Shown piece by piece: positions 8,335 to 16,953 of a DNA stretch of 64,000 nucleotides (its first letter is position 1; every line of letters begins with the position of its first letter). The stretch covers positions 516,428 through 580,427 of the forward strand of contig NZ_KQ948928.1 in the NCBI RefSeq assembly GCF_001514235.1, in the 5' to 3' direction. The position numbers were made by a program, and so were the translations under genes. Below the pieces are notes generated by a model, which saw nothing but the letters and a program-made list of their open reading frames with translations, searched no databases and was not told where the DNA came from. The stretch is from Streptomyces caeruleatus (lineage in GTDB: Bacteria > Actinomycetota > Actinomycetes > Streptomycetales > Streptomycetaceae).

Positions 8335-9624
8335 TTACCCCAGCGCCCGCTCGATCGACGTCAGCGGTACGGCGAACAGTGCCCGGCCCGACTGGGACCA
8401 GACCTCGCCGGTCGCCTCCCAGTACGACAGCGGGCCGGCCTGGACACCCCAGCAGCGGGGCGCGTCCTCGGAACCGCAGCGGGTCGCCTCGGCGCCGTCC
8501 GTGTCCTGGCGCCACAGGCTGCCCTGCCGGTCGGTGGAGCCCGGGGCGCGGCTGACGTACCAGTCGGAGCGGTCCGTCCCGGCGGACGGGTGCGACAGGA
8601 CACCCGCGATGCCGGAGGCCTCCGTCTCGTACGCCTCGACCGCCGAGGCGGATCCGGTGGCGTCCGTGGAGAGCAGACCGGGGCGGGCCGGGTCCTTGCT
8701 GAAGTCGTAGCGCCACAGACGGGCGTGCCGGTCGCTGTCGGCGCCGGTCCACTCGCTCGCGACCAGGCTGTCGGGCGCCGTGGCCCGGTCGAGGGAGATG
8801 CCGCCGAGCGCGGGGGCGATGCTTCCGCCGGTCAGCCGGTACGAGCCGACGGCCGGCAGGACGAAGCGGTAACCGTGCGCCGACCAGCCTTCCTCGACGC
8901 GGCCCACCGCGGGGCTGTCCACCGTGGTGCGCTGGACGCGGTTCATGTCGTACACGTACAGGCCGTCGCCCGCGGTGACCAGCAGCTTGTCCTGGTACCA
9001 GACCATGCCGGAGAGACGGGAGGTCAGCGCGCGGTAGTCGCGTCCGCCGTCCACCGGGACGACGAGGAGGGCCGACGCGTACCTCAGGCGGCTCAGGTCG
9101 CCCGCGTCGACGAAGGCGATCCGGGCGAGACCGCGGTCGGCGGAGCCCTGGCTCCAGCCGGAGAGCAGCACCCGGTGGTCGTTCCACCAGCCGTCGTCGT
9201 CGGCGTCGCCCGAGGTGGTGACCGCGCCCGCCCGCCAGCTCCGGGTGTCGGCGGCGTCCCAGCAGTACGCGCGGGTGGCCGCCGGCGCGACCGGCAGCGC
9301 CGTGCGCTCGTCGGCCGTACAGCCGGACGCGGTGCGCAGACTGCGGTCGGCGGTCTCCAGGACGGCGCCGACACCGACCGGCCTGCCCATCCCGGAGGAG
9401 AGCTCGTCGAGGGTGGCCTGCGGGACCAGCTGCTCCTGGAGCCGCAGTGCGCGGGTCTCCGCCGCCCTGGTGAGGGGCTCCAGCGCGCCGGGGTTGTCGC
9501 CGACCGTGGCCTGTGACGCGCTGATCATCGTGGCGGCGGCGGTGAGCGCGAGGGCGGTTCCGGCGAGGAACGCGCGCGCCGCGCGGCCCTGCTTGCGTCG
9601 ACGATGTCTGCCGCGGTGCTTCAT
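8335..9624 (-). CDS. secreted beta-propeller-like protein of unknown function
   Basis: 429-aa exported protein. A very basic N-terminus (KHRGRHRRRKQGR) precedes a hydrophobic stretch ending near residue 40 (signal peptide or anchor). The body has repeated short beta-rich units with YDMNRV, LWRYDF, WYVSRAP and LWRQDT motifs, suggesting a propeller, and a pair of Cys (CGSEDAPRC) near the C-terminus. No catalytic motif is recognised. The ATG at 9624 has GGGAGG six bases upstream; a longer start at 9747 lacks this. A TTGGTC-N8-GACCAA inverted repeat lies in its promoter region. Real gene, unknown function. Confidence 0.75.
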   Translation of the reverse strand: MKHRGRHRRRKQGRAARAFLAGTALALTAAATMISASQATVGDNPGALEPLTRAAETRALRLQEQLVPQATLDELSSGMGRPVGVGAVLETADRSLRTASGCTADERTALPVAPAATRAYCWDAADTRSWRAGAVTTSGDADDDGWWNDHRVLLSGWSQGSADRGLARIAFVDAGDLSRLRYASALLVVPVDGGRDYRALTSRLSGMVWYQDKLLVTAGDGLYVYDMNRVQRTTVDSPAVGRVEEGWSAHGYRFVLPAVGSYRLTGGSIAPALGGISLDRATAPDSLVASEWTGADSDRHARLWRYDFSKDPARPGLLSTDATGSASAVEAYETEASGIAGVLSHPSAGTDRSDWYVSRAPGSTDRQGSLWRQDTDGAEATRCGSEDAPRCWGVQAGPLSYWEATGEVWSQSGRALFAVPLTSIERALG

Positions 9625-9656
9625 CACAACCTCCCGAGGCGGGCCAACTGCGGCTA

Positions 9657-9676
9657 TTGGTCCGTGCGTTGACCAA
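9657..9676. promoter_or_regulatory. inverted repeat TTGGTC-N8-GACCAA upstream of the secreted protein gene
   Basis: Perfect 6-bp half sites separated by 8 bases, 33-52 bases upstream of the ATG at 9624, in a locally AT-richer stretch. This looks like an operator overlapping the promoter; the cognate regulator is unknown. Confidence 0.4.
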
Positions 9677-9782
9677 AGGAGCAGGTGGGGCGGCCCGTAC
9701 AGGGATGCTACGGCAGTTGGGCACGGTTGCGGACTAAGACCCTGCAAATATGCGGAAGATGCACTCCCCGGGACGTCCGGAG

Positions 9783-11069
9783 TCAGGGCACGTCGGCCGA
9801 GATCCGCCCCCGCGCCACCGCGGGTGCCGTCGAGTGCGGCAGCAGATCGCGCGGGTCGTCCGGCAGCAGCACCTCGACCTCCGCGTCCTCGCGGAAGCGG
9901 TACGGCCGATGTTCAAGGAAGGCCCCCAGGTAACGCCGTACCCGGGACATCTCCGCGCGCACCGTCACCGTACGGCCCGCGTCCCCGAACACGTCCTCGG
10001 CCAGCCCCGCGGCGCTGCGGCCGGACCGGTGCAGCGCCAGCAGGTACAGCAACTCCGCGTGCCGGGGACTCAGTTCATGGCTCCAGGAGCCCGCGCCGCC
10101 GGACACCGTCACCGACCAGCGGCGCGGCTGGGTCAGGTCCAGCGCGATCCGTGTCGCGGCCGGAACCTGCTCCTCCGAGGCCCGCAGCAGCCAGCCGCCC
10201 GCCAGCGGCTCCACCGAGCACAGGCCCAGCGGCGGCAGCCACCGCCGGCCCGGCGACAGCGACTTGGGCAGCGCGATCCGATGCGTGTACGGCATCCCGG
10301 ACACCGCGGCCGTCCAGCCGTCCCGGTCCACCACCAGCGCCCGGTCGGGCAGCCGCGCCAGCAGCGGCGCCGCCACCGCGCGCAACCGCTCCAGCGAGGT
10401 CAGATGCAGCTCCCGCAGCCGGGCCTCGGCGAGCTTGGCCACCGAGTCGACCCAGGCGAGCGTCGCCGGATGCATGGTCTCCAGCGGCCCACTGACGTCC
10501 ACTACGCCGATCAGCCTGCCGTCCCGGGGATCCGTGATGGGGGCACCGGTACAGGTCCAGGAGGTCTGCGAGCGCTGGAAGTGCTCGGAGGCGAAGACCT
10601 GCACGGGCCGGCGCACGACCGCCGGGGTGCCCACGCCGTTCGTGCCGACGACGCTTTCGCGCCAGTCGGCGCCGAGTTCGAAGCCCAGGTTGTCCGCCTT
10701 ACGCAGCACGGAGGAGTTGCCCTCCCGCCACAGCACCCGGCCGTCGTCGTCGGCGACGACCATGATGTGGTGGGCGACGTCCGCGACCGACAGCAGGCCC
10801 TCGCGCAGCACCGGCAGCACATGTCTGAGCGCGGTGTCCTCCCGGCGCCGCTGCACCTCCTCGCGGGTCAGCAGCCCGGACCGGACGTCGTGGTCCGGGT
10901 CGACGCCGCTGCGCAGCATGCGTGACCAGGACTGCTCGATCACCGGGCGCGGCGCGAGGGGCGCGCGCCGGCCGGAGAGCGTGGCGGCGCGGACCTCGCT
11001 GAGTACTCGCGCCGCCCGCGCCGCGTCCACGACCGCCAGCTGCGTCACGTCCGTCGGCGAGTGCGCCAA
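9783..11069 (-). CDS. AcoR-type GAF-domain transcriptional regulator with C-terminal winged helix
   Basis: Cytoplasmic regulator of about 428 aa. The N-terminal half matches the sensory part of acetoin/aldehyde regulators: SWSRMLRSGVDPDHD, then a GAF domain with VVGTNGVGT, ASEHFQ, CTGAPITDPRDG and LIGVVDVSG. Instead of an AAA+ sigma-54 module it has a C-terminal helix-turn-helix (about 335-405, ELSPRHAELLYLLALH then VRAEMSRVRRYLG), the usual actinobacterial version. I favour the TTG start at 11069, behind GGAGAGGA; longer frames reach 11291 but run through the promoter-like region. Relatives usually sit beside aldehyde dehydrogenase or acetoin genes; none is adjacent here. Confidence 0.82.
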   Translation of the reverse strand: MAHSPTDVTQLAVVDAARAARVLSEVRAATLSGRRAPLAPRPVIEQSWSRMLRSGVDPDHDVRSGLLTREEVQRRREDTALRHVLPVLREGLLSVADVAHHIMVVADDDGRVLWREGNSSVLRKADNLGFELGADWRESVVGTNGVGTPAVVRRPVQVFASEHFQRSQTSWTCTGAPITDPRDGRLIGVVDVSGPLETMHPATLAWVDSVAKLAEARLRELHLTSLERLRAVAAPLLARLPDRALVVDRDGWTAAVSGMPYTHRIALPKSLSPGRRWLPPLGLCSVEPLAGGWLLRASEEQVPAATRIALDLTQPRRWSVTVSGGAGSWSHELSPRHAELLYLLALHRSGRSAAGLAEDVFGDAGRTVTVRAEMSRVRRYLGAFLEHRPYRFREDAEVEVLLPDDPRDLLPHSTAPAVARGRISADVP

Positions 11070-11162
11070 GGGTCCTCTCCGTTCGGGTGTGTCCTGACCG
11101 TGTGTCTCATAGTGCCGCCCGCCGCTCGCGGAGGCACACACTCCGCACACAGACGCCAACAA

Positions 11163-11180
11163 GTTGCAACCCCTTGCAAC
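11163..11180. promoter_or_regulatory. palindrome GTTGCAA-CCCC-TTGCAAC, candidate operator
   Basis: An 18-base perfect inverted repeat about 95 bases upstream of the regulator's TTG start, which is also a direct repeat of TTGCAACCC with a 10-base period. Dyads of this kind are typical AcoR-family sites, so autoregulation is plausible. The 331-base gap 11070-11400 otherwise holds a hairpin and a dispersed repeat, described separately. Confidence 0.5.
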
Positions 11181-11261
11181 CCTGGTGGACTGGCTCTGGC
11201 CTGGTTGAAACTTGAGCAACGCCGTCCCGAGCGGCGTTCGCGGCCTCGAACGGGCCATGGT

Positions 11262-11295
11262 GGGGGTGGTGCCGTGTCGGCGCAGCACCACCCCC
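11262..11295. terminator. strong hairpin downstream of the AidB-like gene
   Basis: An 11-bp perfect GC stem (GGGGGTGGTGC / GCACCACCCCC) with a 12-base loop. It lies about 105 bases beyond the AidB-like gene's stop and before the regulator's promoter, so it probably terminates that gene's transcript. Confidence 0.6.
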
Positions 11296-11377
11296 TACCT
11301 CCGGCGGTTGAGCAGGGCGCCTCAGGTGGGTGCCGGGGTGGGTTTCGTTTGCGGCTGCGGGTGCGTCGTGGCTGGTC

Positions 11378-11396
11378 GCGCAGTTCCCAGCGCCCC
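11378..11396 (-). repeat. dispersed intergenic repeat, GGGGCGCNGGGAACTGCGC type
   Basis: On the minus strand this 19-mer reads GGGGCGCtGGGAACTGCGC and differs by one base from a plus-strand copy at 58838-58856. Both lie between genes. I recall this motif as very common in Streptomyces intergenic DNA; its function is unknown. Confidence 0.6.
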
Positions 11397-11400
11397 TCGG

Positions 11401-13035
11401 TCAGGCCTGCGGCCTTGACCGGGTCACCACTGAACGCAGGTTCAGCGTCGAGGGCAGGGTGCCGAAGGTGGATCCTCCGTCGGTGCCCAGGCGGGAGGCG
11501 CAGAAGGTGTCCGCTACCTCTGGGGGAGCGAAGCGGACCAGTAGGGAGGCCTGGAGGACCAGGGCCAGGCGCTCTGTCAGTCGCCGGGCCCGTCCCTCGA
11601 TGTGCTCCAGGTCGGCCAGTTCCGTCAGGAGGGCCTTGATCGCCGCGTCGAGGCGGTGGTCGGCGCCGCGGGCCTTGCCCACCTCCTGGAGGTAGGCGTT
11701 GAGGGCAGCCGGCTCGCGCTGCAGGGCGCGGAGGACGTCCAGGGCCTGGACGTTGCCGGCGCCCTCCCAGATCGAGTTCAGCGGGGACTCACGGACCAGG
11801 CGGGGCATGCCGGAGTCCTCGACGTAGCCGTTGCCGCCCAGGCATTCGGAGGCCTCGACCGTGAGGGGCGTGCAGCGCTTGGTCACCCAGTACTTGGCGG
11901 TCGGCACCGCGATCCGCAGCAGGGCGCGCTCCTGTTCGCCGCCGTCGTCGTAGGCGGCGGCGAGGCGCAGCGCGAGGACGGTCGCCGCCTCGGACTCGAC
12001 GGCCAGGTCGGCCAGGACGTTGCGCATCAGGGGCTGGTCGACGAGCTTCCCGCCGAACGCCTCGCGGTGGGCGCAGTGGTGGACCGCCTGCGCGACGGCC
12101 TGCCGCATCAGGCCCGCCGAGCCGAGGACACAGTCCAGGCGGGTCGCCGCCACCATCTCGATGATGGTGCGCACCCCGCGGCCCTCCTCACCGACCCGGC
12201 GCGCCCAGGTCCCGTCGAACTCGACCTCGGCGGAGGCGTTGGAGCGGTTGCCCAGCTTGTTCTTGAGACGCTGGATCAGGAAGACGTTGCGGCTGCCGTC
12301 CTCCAGCACGCGCGGGACGAGGAAGCAGGTCAGCCCCGCGGGCGCCTGCGCGAGAACCAGGAAGCCGTCCGACATCGGCGCCGAGCAGAACCACTTGTGG
12401 CCGGTCAGAGTGTACGTGCCGGCCTCCGCGAGCGGGGTGGCGGCCGTCGTGTTGGCGCGTACGTCGCTGCCGCCCTGCTTCTCCGTCATGCCCATCCCGA
12501 ACAGGGCACCGGCTTTGTGCCCGGCGGGCCGCAGCTCACGGTCGTAGATCATGGACGTCAGCCGCGGCTCCCACTCGGCGGCGAGGGCGGGATCCGTGCG
12601 CAGGGCGGGGACGGCGGCATGGGTCATGGACAGCGGGCAGCCGTTGCCGGCCTCGACCTGGGTCCACAGGACGAAGGCCGCCGCCCGTCGGACGTGGCCG
12701 CCGGGCCGCCCCCAGGCCGCGGTCAGCCCCGCAGCGACGCCCTTGCCGAGCAGCCGGTGCCAGGCCGGATGGAAGTCGACCTCGTCGACCCGGTGGCCGT
12801 AGCGGTCATGGGTGCGCAGCGTCGGCGGGTGCTCGTTGGCCAGCACTCCCCACTCCTGCACCTGCGCCGACCCGCAGGTCTTCCCGAGCGCCGCCAGCTC
12901 GCCCCGGACCTCGTCCAGCAGCTCCGGGTCGAGATGCCGTTCGACGGCTTCGCTCAGGGCCCGGTCGGAGGTGTAGGCGTCGTACCCGACAAGGGGCGGG
13001 GGCTGGTTGGTCACGGTGTGCGTGCTGCCTGCCAT
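11401..13035 (-). CDS. acyl-CoA dehydrogenase family protein, AidB-like
   Basis: FAD-dependent flavoprotein of 544 aa, the length of AidB (about 540) rather than of ordinary acyl-CoA dehydrogenases (about 380). The diagnostic FGMGMTEKQGGSDVR segment lies near residue 180, followed by GHKWFCSAPMSDGFLVLAQ (FAD-binding sheet), ECLGGNGYVEDSGMPRLVRE and SIWEGAGNVQALDVLRAL. AidB proteins bind DNA and are linked to alkylation stress, though catalytic evidence is thin; an isovaleryl-CoA-like role is the alternative. ATG start at 13035. It is divergent from the YihY gene, and a hairpin lies 105 bases downstream. No ada or alkA gene is nearby. Confidence 0.88.
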   Translation of the reverse strand: MAGSTHTVTNQPPPLVGYDAYTSDRALSEAVERHLDPELLDEVRGELAALGKTCGSAQVQEWGVLANEHPPTLRTHDRYGHRVDEVDFHPAWHRLLGKGVAAGLTAAWGRPGGHVRRAAAFVLWTQVEAGNGCPLSMTHAAVPALRTDPALAAEWEPRLTSMIYDRELRPAGHKAGALFGMGMTEKQGGSDVRANTTAATPLAEAGTYTLTGHKWFCSAPMSDGFLVLAQAPAGLTCFLVPRVLEDGSRNVFLIQRLKNKLGNRSNASAEVEFDGTWARRVGEEGRGVRTIIEMVAATRLDCVLGSAGLMRQAVAQAVHHCAHREAFGGKLVDQPLMRNVLADLAVESEAATVLALRLAAAYDDGGEQERALLRIAVPTAKYWVTKRCTPLTVEASECLGGNGYVEDSGMPRLVRESPLNSIWEGAGNVQALDVLRALQREPAALNAYLQEVGKARGADHRLDAAIKALLTELADLEHIEGRARRLTERLALVLQASLLVRFAPPEVADTFCASRLGTDGGSTFGTLPSTLNLRSVVTRSRPQA

Positions 13036-13170
13036 GGCTGTGAACCTATCCCTCCATAAGGCGTCGGTCTCCACCGTGACACGGCACCGGCGCGCGGGAT
13101 CGGACAGGCCGTGAACATCGGACCCGGCGCCGCGGTGAGTGCGCCCCCGCACGGCGGATACCTTTGGTTC

Positions 13171-14316
13171 GTGCAGCCAGCAAGCGAATCGTCCCCTCAG
13201 CAGCCCTCCGGGCGTCTCCACCGGGCGCGTGTCCTCTACCGGAACGTCTCGAAGCGCAGGACCGCCTGGCTGTTGATCAAGGACACCGTCAACTCCTGCA
13301 TCGAGTACCGCATCCTGGGCCTCGCCGCCGAGGCCGCGTTCTTCACGCTGCTGTCGGTGCCGCCGCTGCTGCTCAGCATGATCGGCCTCCTCGGCTACGT
13401 CGACGACTGGACCGGCACCGACACCATCAGCAGCCTGGAGGCCAACCTCATCGAGGCCTCGCGCACCGTCCTGTCCGACAAGGGCGTCCGCCAGATCGCC
13501 CAGCCGATCCTGGACGACGTGATGCACGGCGGCCGCCCCGACGTCATCTCCGTCGGCTTCCTGTTCGCCCTGTGGTCGGGGTCGCGCGCGGTGAACGTCT
13601 TCATAGACACGATCACCGTGATGTACGGCCTCGACGGCGTCCGCGGCATCGTCAAGACCCGGCTGGTGGCGTTCCTGCTGTTCATCGCGGCTCTGCTGAT
13701 CGGCTCGGTGGCGCTGCCGCTGATGGTGGCGGGACCGGACGCGGTGGTACGGATCGTGCCGTGGTCGGAGACCTTGGTGCAGGTCCTGTACTGGCCGGTC
13801 GTGATCGTCCTGTCGATCGCGTTCCTGACGACGCTGTACCACGTGTCCGTGCCGGTCCGCTCGCCCTGGATCGAGGACGTGCCCGGCGCGCTGGTCGCCC
13901 TCGGCATGTGGGTGCTGGGCAGCTTCCTGCTGCGCATCTACCTGACGAACACGATCGAGGGCGCGTCGATCTACGGCTCCCTCGCCGCCGCCGTCGCCGT
14001 GATGCTGTGGATCGGTGTGTCCGCGTTCGCCGTGCTCGTCGGGGCCGCGGTCAACGCCGCGATCGACCGGGTCTGGCCGGCCGCCGCGACGGCCGCGGCC
14101 CGCGCCGCGAACGAACGCCTGCGCGAGGCCCAGGTCGCCGAGTACGTCGCCCGGGCCGCCGCGGCCCACGACCACGACCCCGAGGACCCGGACATGCCGT
14201 CCGAGTTCCCCGAACGCTGGACCCGCTTCCTCCCCCCGGAGGACGTCACCTCGCGGCTGCGCACCCACGCCAAGAGCACCCACCACCACCCACCGCACAA
14301 GCCCGAGGACTCCTAG
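13171..14316 (+). CDS. YihY/BrkB family integral membrane protein
   Basis: About 381-aa inner-membrane protein of the family once mis-called ribonuclease BN; its function is unresolved, with transport or membrane-organisation roles proposed. Six hydrophobic segments are visible, including EAAFFTLLSVPPLLLSMIGLLG near the N-terminus, and the family motif SIYGSLAAAVAVMLWIGVSAFAVLVGAAVNAA near the C-terminus. The tail is charged and ends in a His-rich stretch. I prefer the GTG at 13171 (MQPASES...); an in-frame GTG at 13111 is possible. Convergent with the NmrA-like gene, with a shared terminator across the stop codon. Confidence 0.88.
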   Translation: MQPASESSPQQPSGRLHRARVLYRNVSKRRTAWLLIKDTVNSCIEYRILGLAAEAAFFTLLSVPPLLLSMIGLLGYVDDWTGTDTISSLEANLIEASRTVLSDKGVRQIAQPILDDVMHGGRPDVISVGFLFALWSGSRAVNVFIDTITVMYGLDGVRGIVKTRLVAFLLFIAALLIGSVALPLMVAGPDAVVRIVPWSETLVQVLYWPVVIVLSIAFLTTLYHVSVPVRSPWIEDVPGALVALGMWVLGSFLLRIYLTNTIEGASIYGSLAAAVAVMLWIGVSAFAVLVGAAVNAAIDRVWPAAATAAARAANERLREAQVAEYVARAAAAHDHDPEDPDMPSEFPERWTRFLPPEDVTSRLRTHAKSTHHHPPHKPEDS

Positions 14317-14327
14317 GGCTTGTGCGG
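14293..14327. terminator. bidirectional terminator between convergent genes
   Basis: A perfect 12-bp stem (CCGCACAAGCCC / GGGCTTGTGCGG) with an 11-base loop spans the stop codon of the YihY gene and ends 12 bases before the 3' end of the opposing oxidoreductase gene. Confidence 0.75.
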
Positions 14328-14339
14328 CCGCGCGTCCGC

Positions 14340-15191
14340 TCAGGCCTTCCACGCCCCCGCCGCCGCGGCCTCCCGCGCGAAGTCGGCGAAGTCGCGCGGC
14401 GCCCGGCCCACTACCTCCCGGACGTCGTCCGTGACATGGGCGTTGCGGCCGTCCATGAGGGTGTCGAAGACCTCGGTCAGAAGCTCGACCTCCTCGGGCG
14501 GCACCCCGAAACCGGCCAGGGCCTCGCCGTAGGACCGGGTCGGGACCGGTGTGTACGTGATCGTGCCGCCCGTCGCCCCGGAGATCTCCGCGACCGCCTC
14601 CCGCCACGACAGCAGCCGCGGCCCGGTCAGCTCCAGCGTCCGCCCCACATAGCGGTCACCGGACGTCAGCACCGCCGTCACCACGTCCGCGATGTCCCGC
14701 ACGTCGACGAACGGCTCCCGCACCTCGCCCGCCGGGAACACCAGCTCCCCGTGGACCATCCCCTCCACCAGCGGCCCCTCGCTGAAGTTCTGCGAGAACC
14801 ACGACGCCCGTACGATCGTCCAGTCCGCGCCGGACGACGTCAGCGCCTCCTCGGTCGGCAACGCCTGGTCCTCACCGCGCGCCGACAGCAGCACCAGCCG
14901 CCGCACCCCGAGCCCGACCGCCTCCCGCGCCAGCGCCCCGACGCCCTCCGCCGCCGCCGGGGAACCCACGTCCGACGGGTACATCAGATACGCCGCGTCC
15001 GCGTCCCGCAACGTCTGCGCCCATGTCGTCGGGTCCTCCCAGTCGAAGCCCCGCGCCCGGGAAGCGGCCCGTACCGCGAGCCCCGCCCCGCGCGCCGCTT
15101 CCGCCACCCGGCTGCCCGTACGACCCGAGGCCCCGGTCACCACTACCGTCATCCGCTGCGTGTTCGCCGTTCCGGCTGCGTTCTGCGTCAT
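14340..15191 (-). CDS. NmrA-like NAD(P)-binding oxidoreductase
   Basis: A 283-aa Rossmann-fold protein of the atypical short-chain dehydrogenase group (NmrA/HSCARG, NAD(P)H:quinone oxidoreductase-like). The nucleotide-binding GASGRTGSRV lies at residues 19-28. Later come RLVLLSARG, IVRASWFSQNF and the VDVRDIADVV strand typical of the group. The catalytic Tyr-x-x-x-Lys is absent, so it may be a redox sensor or quinone reductase. The ATG at 15191 gives an 80-base divergent promoter shared with an AraC regulator, which probably controls it. This arrangement is common for stress-response oxidoreductases. Confidence 0.88.
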   Translation of the reverse strand: MTQNAAGTANTQRMTVVVTGASGRTGSRVAEAARGAGLAVRAASRARGFDWEDPTTWAQTLRDADAAYLMYPSDVGSPAAAEGVGALAREAVGLGVRRLVLLSARGEDQALPTEEALTSSGADWTIVRASWFSQNFSEGPLVEGMVHGELVFPAGEVREPFVDVRDIADVVTAVLTSGDRYVGRTLELTGPRLLSWREAVAEISGATGGTITYTPVPTRSYGEALAGFGVPPEEVELLTEVFDTLMDGRNAHVTDDVREVVGRAPRDFADFAREAAAAGAWKA

Positions 15192-15271
15192 GCCTCCAGT
15201 CAACGGCCGTGCGCCCCAACAGCCCATCGCTGAACGGCTCATTCCCATGCGCGGCCGTCTACGCTGACGCC

Positions 15272-16210
15272 ATGGACGCCCTTGCCGGCCTGCTGGAGGG
15301 CCCACGCGCGCGTGGCGCCTTCATGATCCGCGCGTGCTTCGAACCGCCCTGGTCCATCCGCGTCGAGGACCGCGCCCCGCTCACCGTCATGGTCATGGTC
15401 CGCGGCGAGGCCTGGGTCGTCCCGGACAGGGGCGAGCAGATCCGGCTGCGCCCCGGCGACCTCGCCGTCGCCCGCGGCCCCGACCCCTACACCTGCGCCG
15501 ACGACCCCGGCACCGCGCCCCAGGCCCTGATCCTCCCGGGCGCCGAGTGCCGCTACCCCGACGGGCGCTCCCTCAACGGCTCGATGGACCTGGGCGTGCG
15601 CACGTGGGGTGATCGGCTCGACGGGTCGGCCGTGATGCTGATCGGAACCTATCTGTGGCAGGGCGAGATCAGCGGGCGGCTGCTGAATGCCTTGCCGCCG
15701 CTGCTGTGCCTCCCGGCCGACGTGTGGGACTGCCCGCTCACGCCGTACCTCATGGAGGAGATCGTCCGCGACGAGCCCGGGCAGGAGGTCGTCCTGGACC
15801 GGCTGCTCGACCTGCTGGTCATCGCCGCGCTCCGGGCCTGGTTCTCCCGTCCCGAGGCGGCGGCCCCGGCCTGGTACCGGGCCATGGCCGACCCGGTCGT
15901 CGGCCGGGTGCTGCGGCTGATCCAAGACGATCCGGCCCACCCGTGGACGGTGGCCTCGCTGGCCGGCAAGGCGGGGGTGTCGCGGGCGGCGCTGGCCCGG
16001 CGGTTCACGGAGCTGGTGGGGGAGCCGCCGATGACGTATCTCACGGGGTGGCGGCTGGGGCTTGCGGCGGACGCGTTGCGGGACACCGGGGACACGTTGG
16101 ATGCCATCGCCCGGCGGGTTGGCTACGGGGGCGCGTTCGCGTTGTCCAGTGCGTTCAAGAGGGTTTACGGGGTGAGTCCGCAGGACTATCGGGCTCGGGT
16201 CGTGGGATAG
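15272..16210 (+). CDS. AraC family transcriptional regulator (cupin N-terminal domain)
   Basis: 312-aa DNA-binding regulator. The N-terminal half is a cupin_6-type sensor (VMVRGEAWVVPDRGEQIRLRPGDLAVARG). The C-terminal 100 residues hold two helix-turn-helix units, WTVASLAGKAGVSRAALARRF and DAIARRVGYGGAFALSSAFKR, ending in the canonical YGVSPQDYR. ATG start at 15272. It is divergent from the NmrA-like oxidoreductase gene across 80 bases, and such pairs usually form a regulator-target unit. The ligand is unknown. Confidence 0.93.
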   Translation: MDALAGLLEGPRARGAFMIRACFEPPWSIRVEDRAPLTVMVMVRGEAWVVPDRGEQIRLRPGDLAVARGPDPYTCADDPGTAPQALILPGAECRYPDGRSLNGSMDLGVRTWGDRLDGSAVMLIGTYLWQGEISGRLLNALPPLLCLPADVWDCPLTPYLMEEIVRDEPGQEVVLDRLLDLLVIAALRAWFSRPEAAAPAWYRAMADPVVGRVLRLIQDDPAHPWTVASLAGKAGVSRAALARRFTELVGEPPMTYLTGWRLGLAADALRDTGDTLDAIARRVGYGGAFALSSAFKRVYGVSPQDYRARVVG

Positions 16211-16269
16211 AGCGGGTTCGCCGTGGGAGTGCGTGTGGTGGGCGGGGCGCGCCACGTAGCCTCGTCCGT

Positions 16270-16953
16270 ATGTACGCGGAGTGGGCCTCACGGTTGCCTG
16301 GTGCCGTGATGTGGACGAACACGCCTGGTGGACCCGGCGCGGGGCGGGTGCTGCCCGACGGGTGCATGGATCTGCTCTGGAACGACGGGCGGCTCCTTGT
16401 GGCCGGGCCCGACACGCGGGCGTACGTCACCGAGGGCGCGCCGCGTACCTGGGTGGGGCTGCGCTTCGGGCCGGGGACCGCGCCCGCCTTCTTCGGGGCG
16501 CCGGCGTACGAACTGCGCGACCGGCGGGTGGAGTTGACCGAGCTGTGGCCCGCGGCGGAGGTGCGACGGCTGCAAGGGCGTGTCGCGGCGGCCGCCGACC
16601 CCGCGACGGCGCTCGAAGAGGTCGCACTGGAACGCGCGACCCCGTCGGACCCCCTGCTGGACAGGCTGGTCGGAGCCCTCCACGCCGGCCGTCCGGTCGC
16701 CGCCACCGCCGACGAACTCGGCCTCGGCGCACGCCAGTTGCACCGCAGATCGCTCACCGCCTTCGGGTACGGCCCCAAGACGCTCGCCCGGATCCTGCGG
16801 CTGCAACGGGCTCTCGCGCTGGCCCGGGAGGGCGTCGGCTTCGCCGAGACGGCCGTTCGGGCGGGGTTCGCCGACCAGGCTCATCTGGCCCGGGACGTCA
16901 AGGAACTCACGGGACTGCCGCTCGGTCAGCTACTCGGCCGGCGTGGCGGTTAG
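16270..16953 (+). CDS. AraC family transcriptional regulator (DUF6597-type N-terminal domain)
   Basis: 227-aa regulator. The N-terminal part carries the motif VLPDGCMDLLWNDGRLLVAGPDT found in short AraC proteins with a DUF6597 sensor. The C-terminal half has the HTH pair: ATADELGLGARQLHRRSL and ETAVRAGFADQAHLARDVKELTG. The family's final aromatic consensus is shortened. The ATG at 16270 lies 59 bases after the previous AraC gene, so cotranscription is possible. The 3' end overlaps the opposing VOC gene by 4 bases. Target genes are unknown; the adjacent VOC genes are candidates. Confidence 0.88.
   Translation: MYAEWASRLPGAVMWTNTPGGPGAGRVLPDGCMDLLWNDGRLLVAGPDTRAYVTEGAPRTWVGLRFGPGTAPAFFGAPAYELRDRRVELTELWPAAEVRRLQGRVAAAADPATALEEVALERATPSDPLLDRLVGALHAGRPVAATADELGLGARQLHRRSLTAFGYGPKTLARILRLQRALALAREGVGFAETAVRAGFADQAHLARDVKELTGLPLGQLLGRRGG

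Noticed and set aside
11212..11418. A short plus-strand frame starting at the ATG near 11259
   Set aside because: It runs through a terminator hairpin and a dispersed repeat; composition and context argue against a gene.
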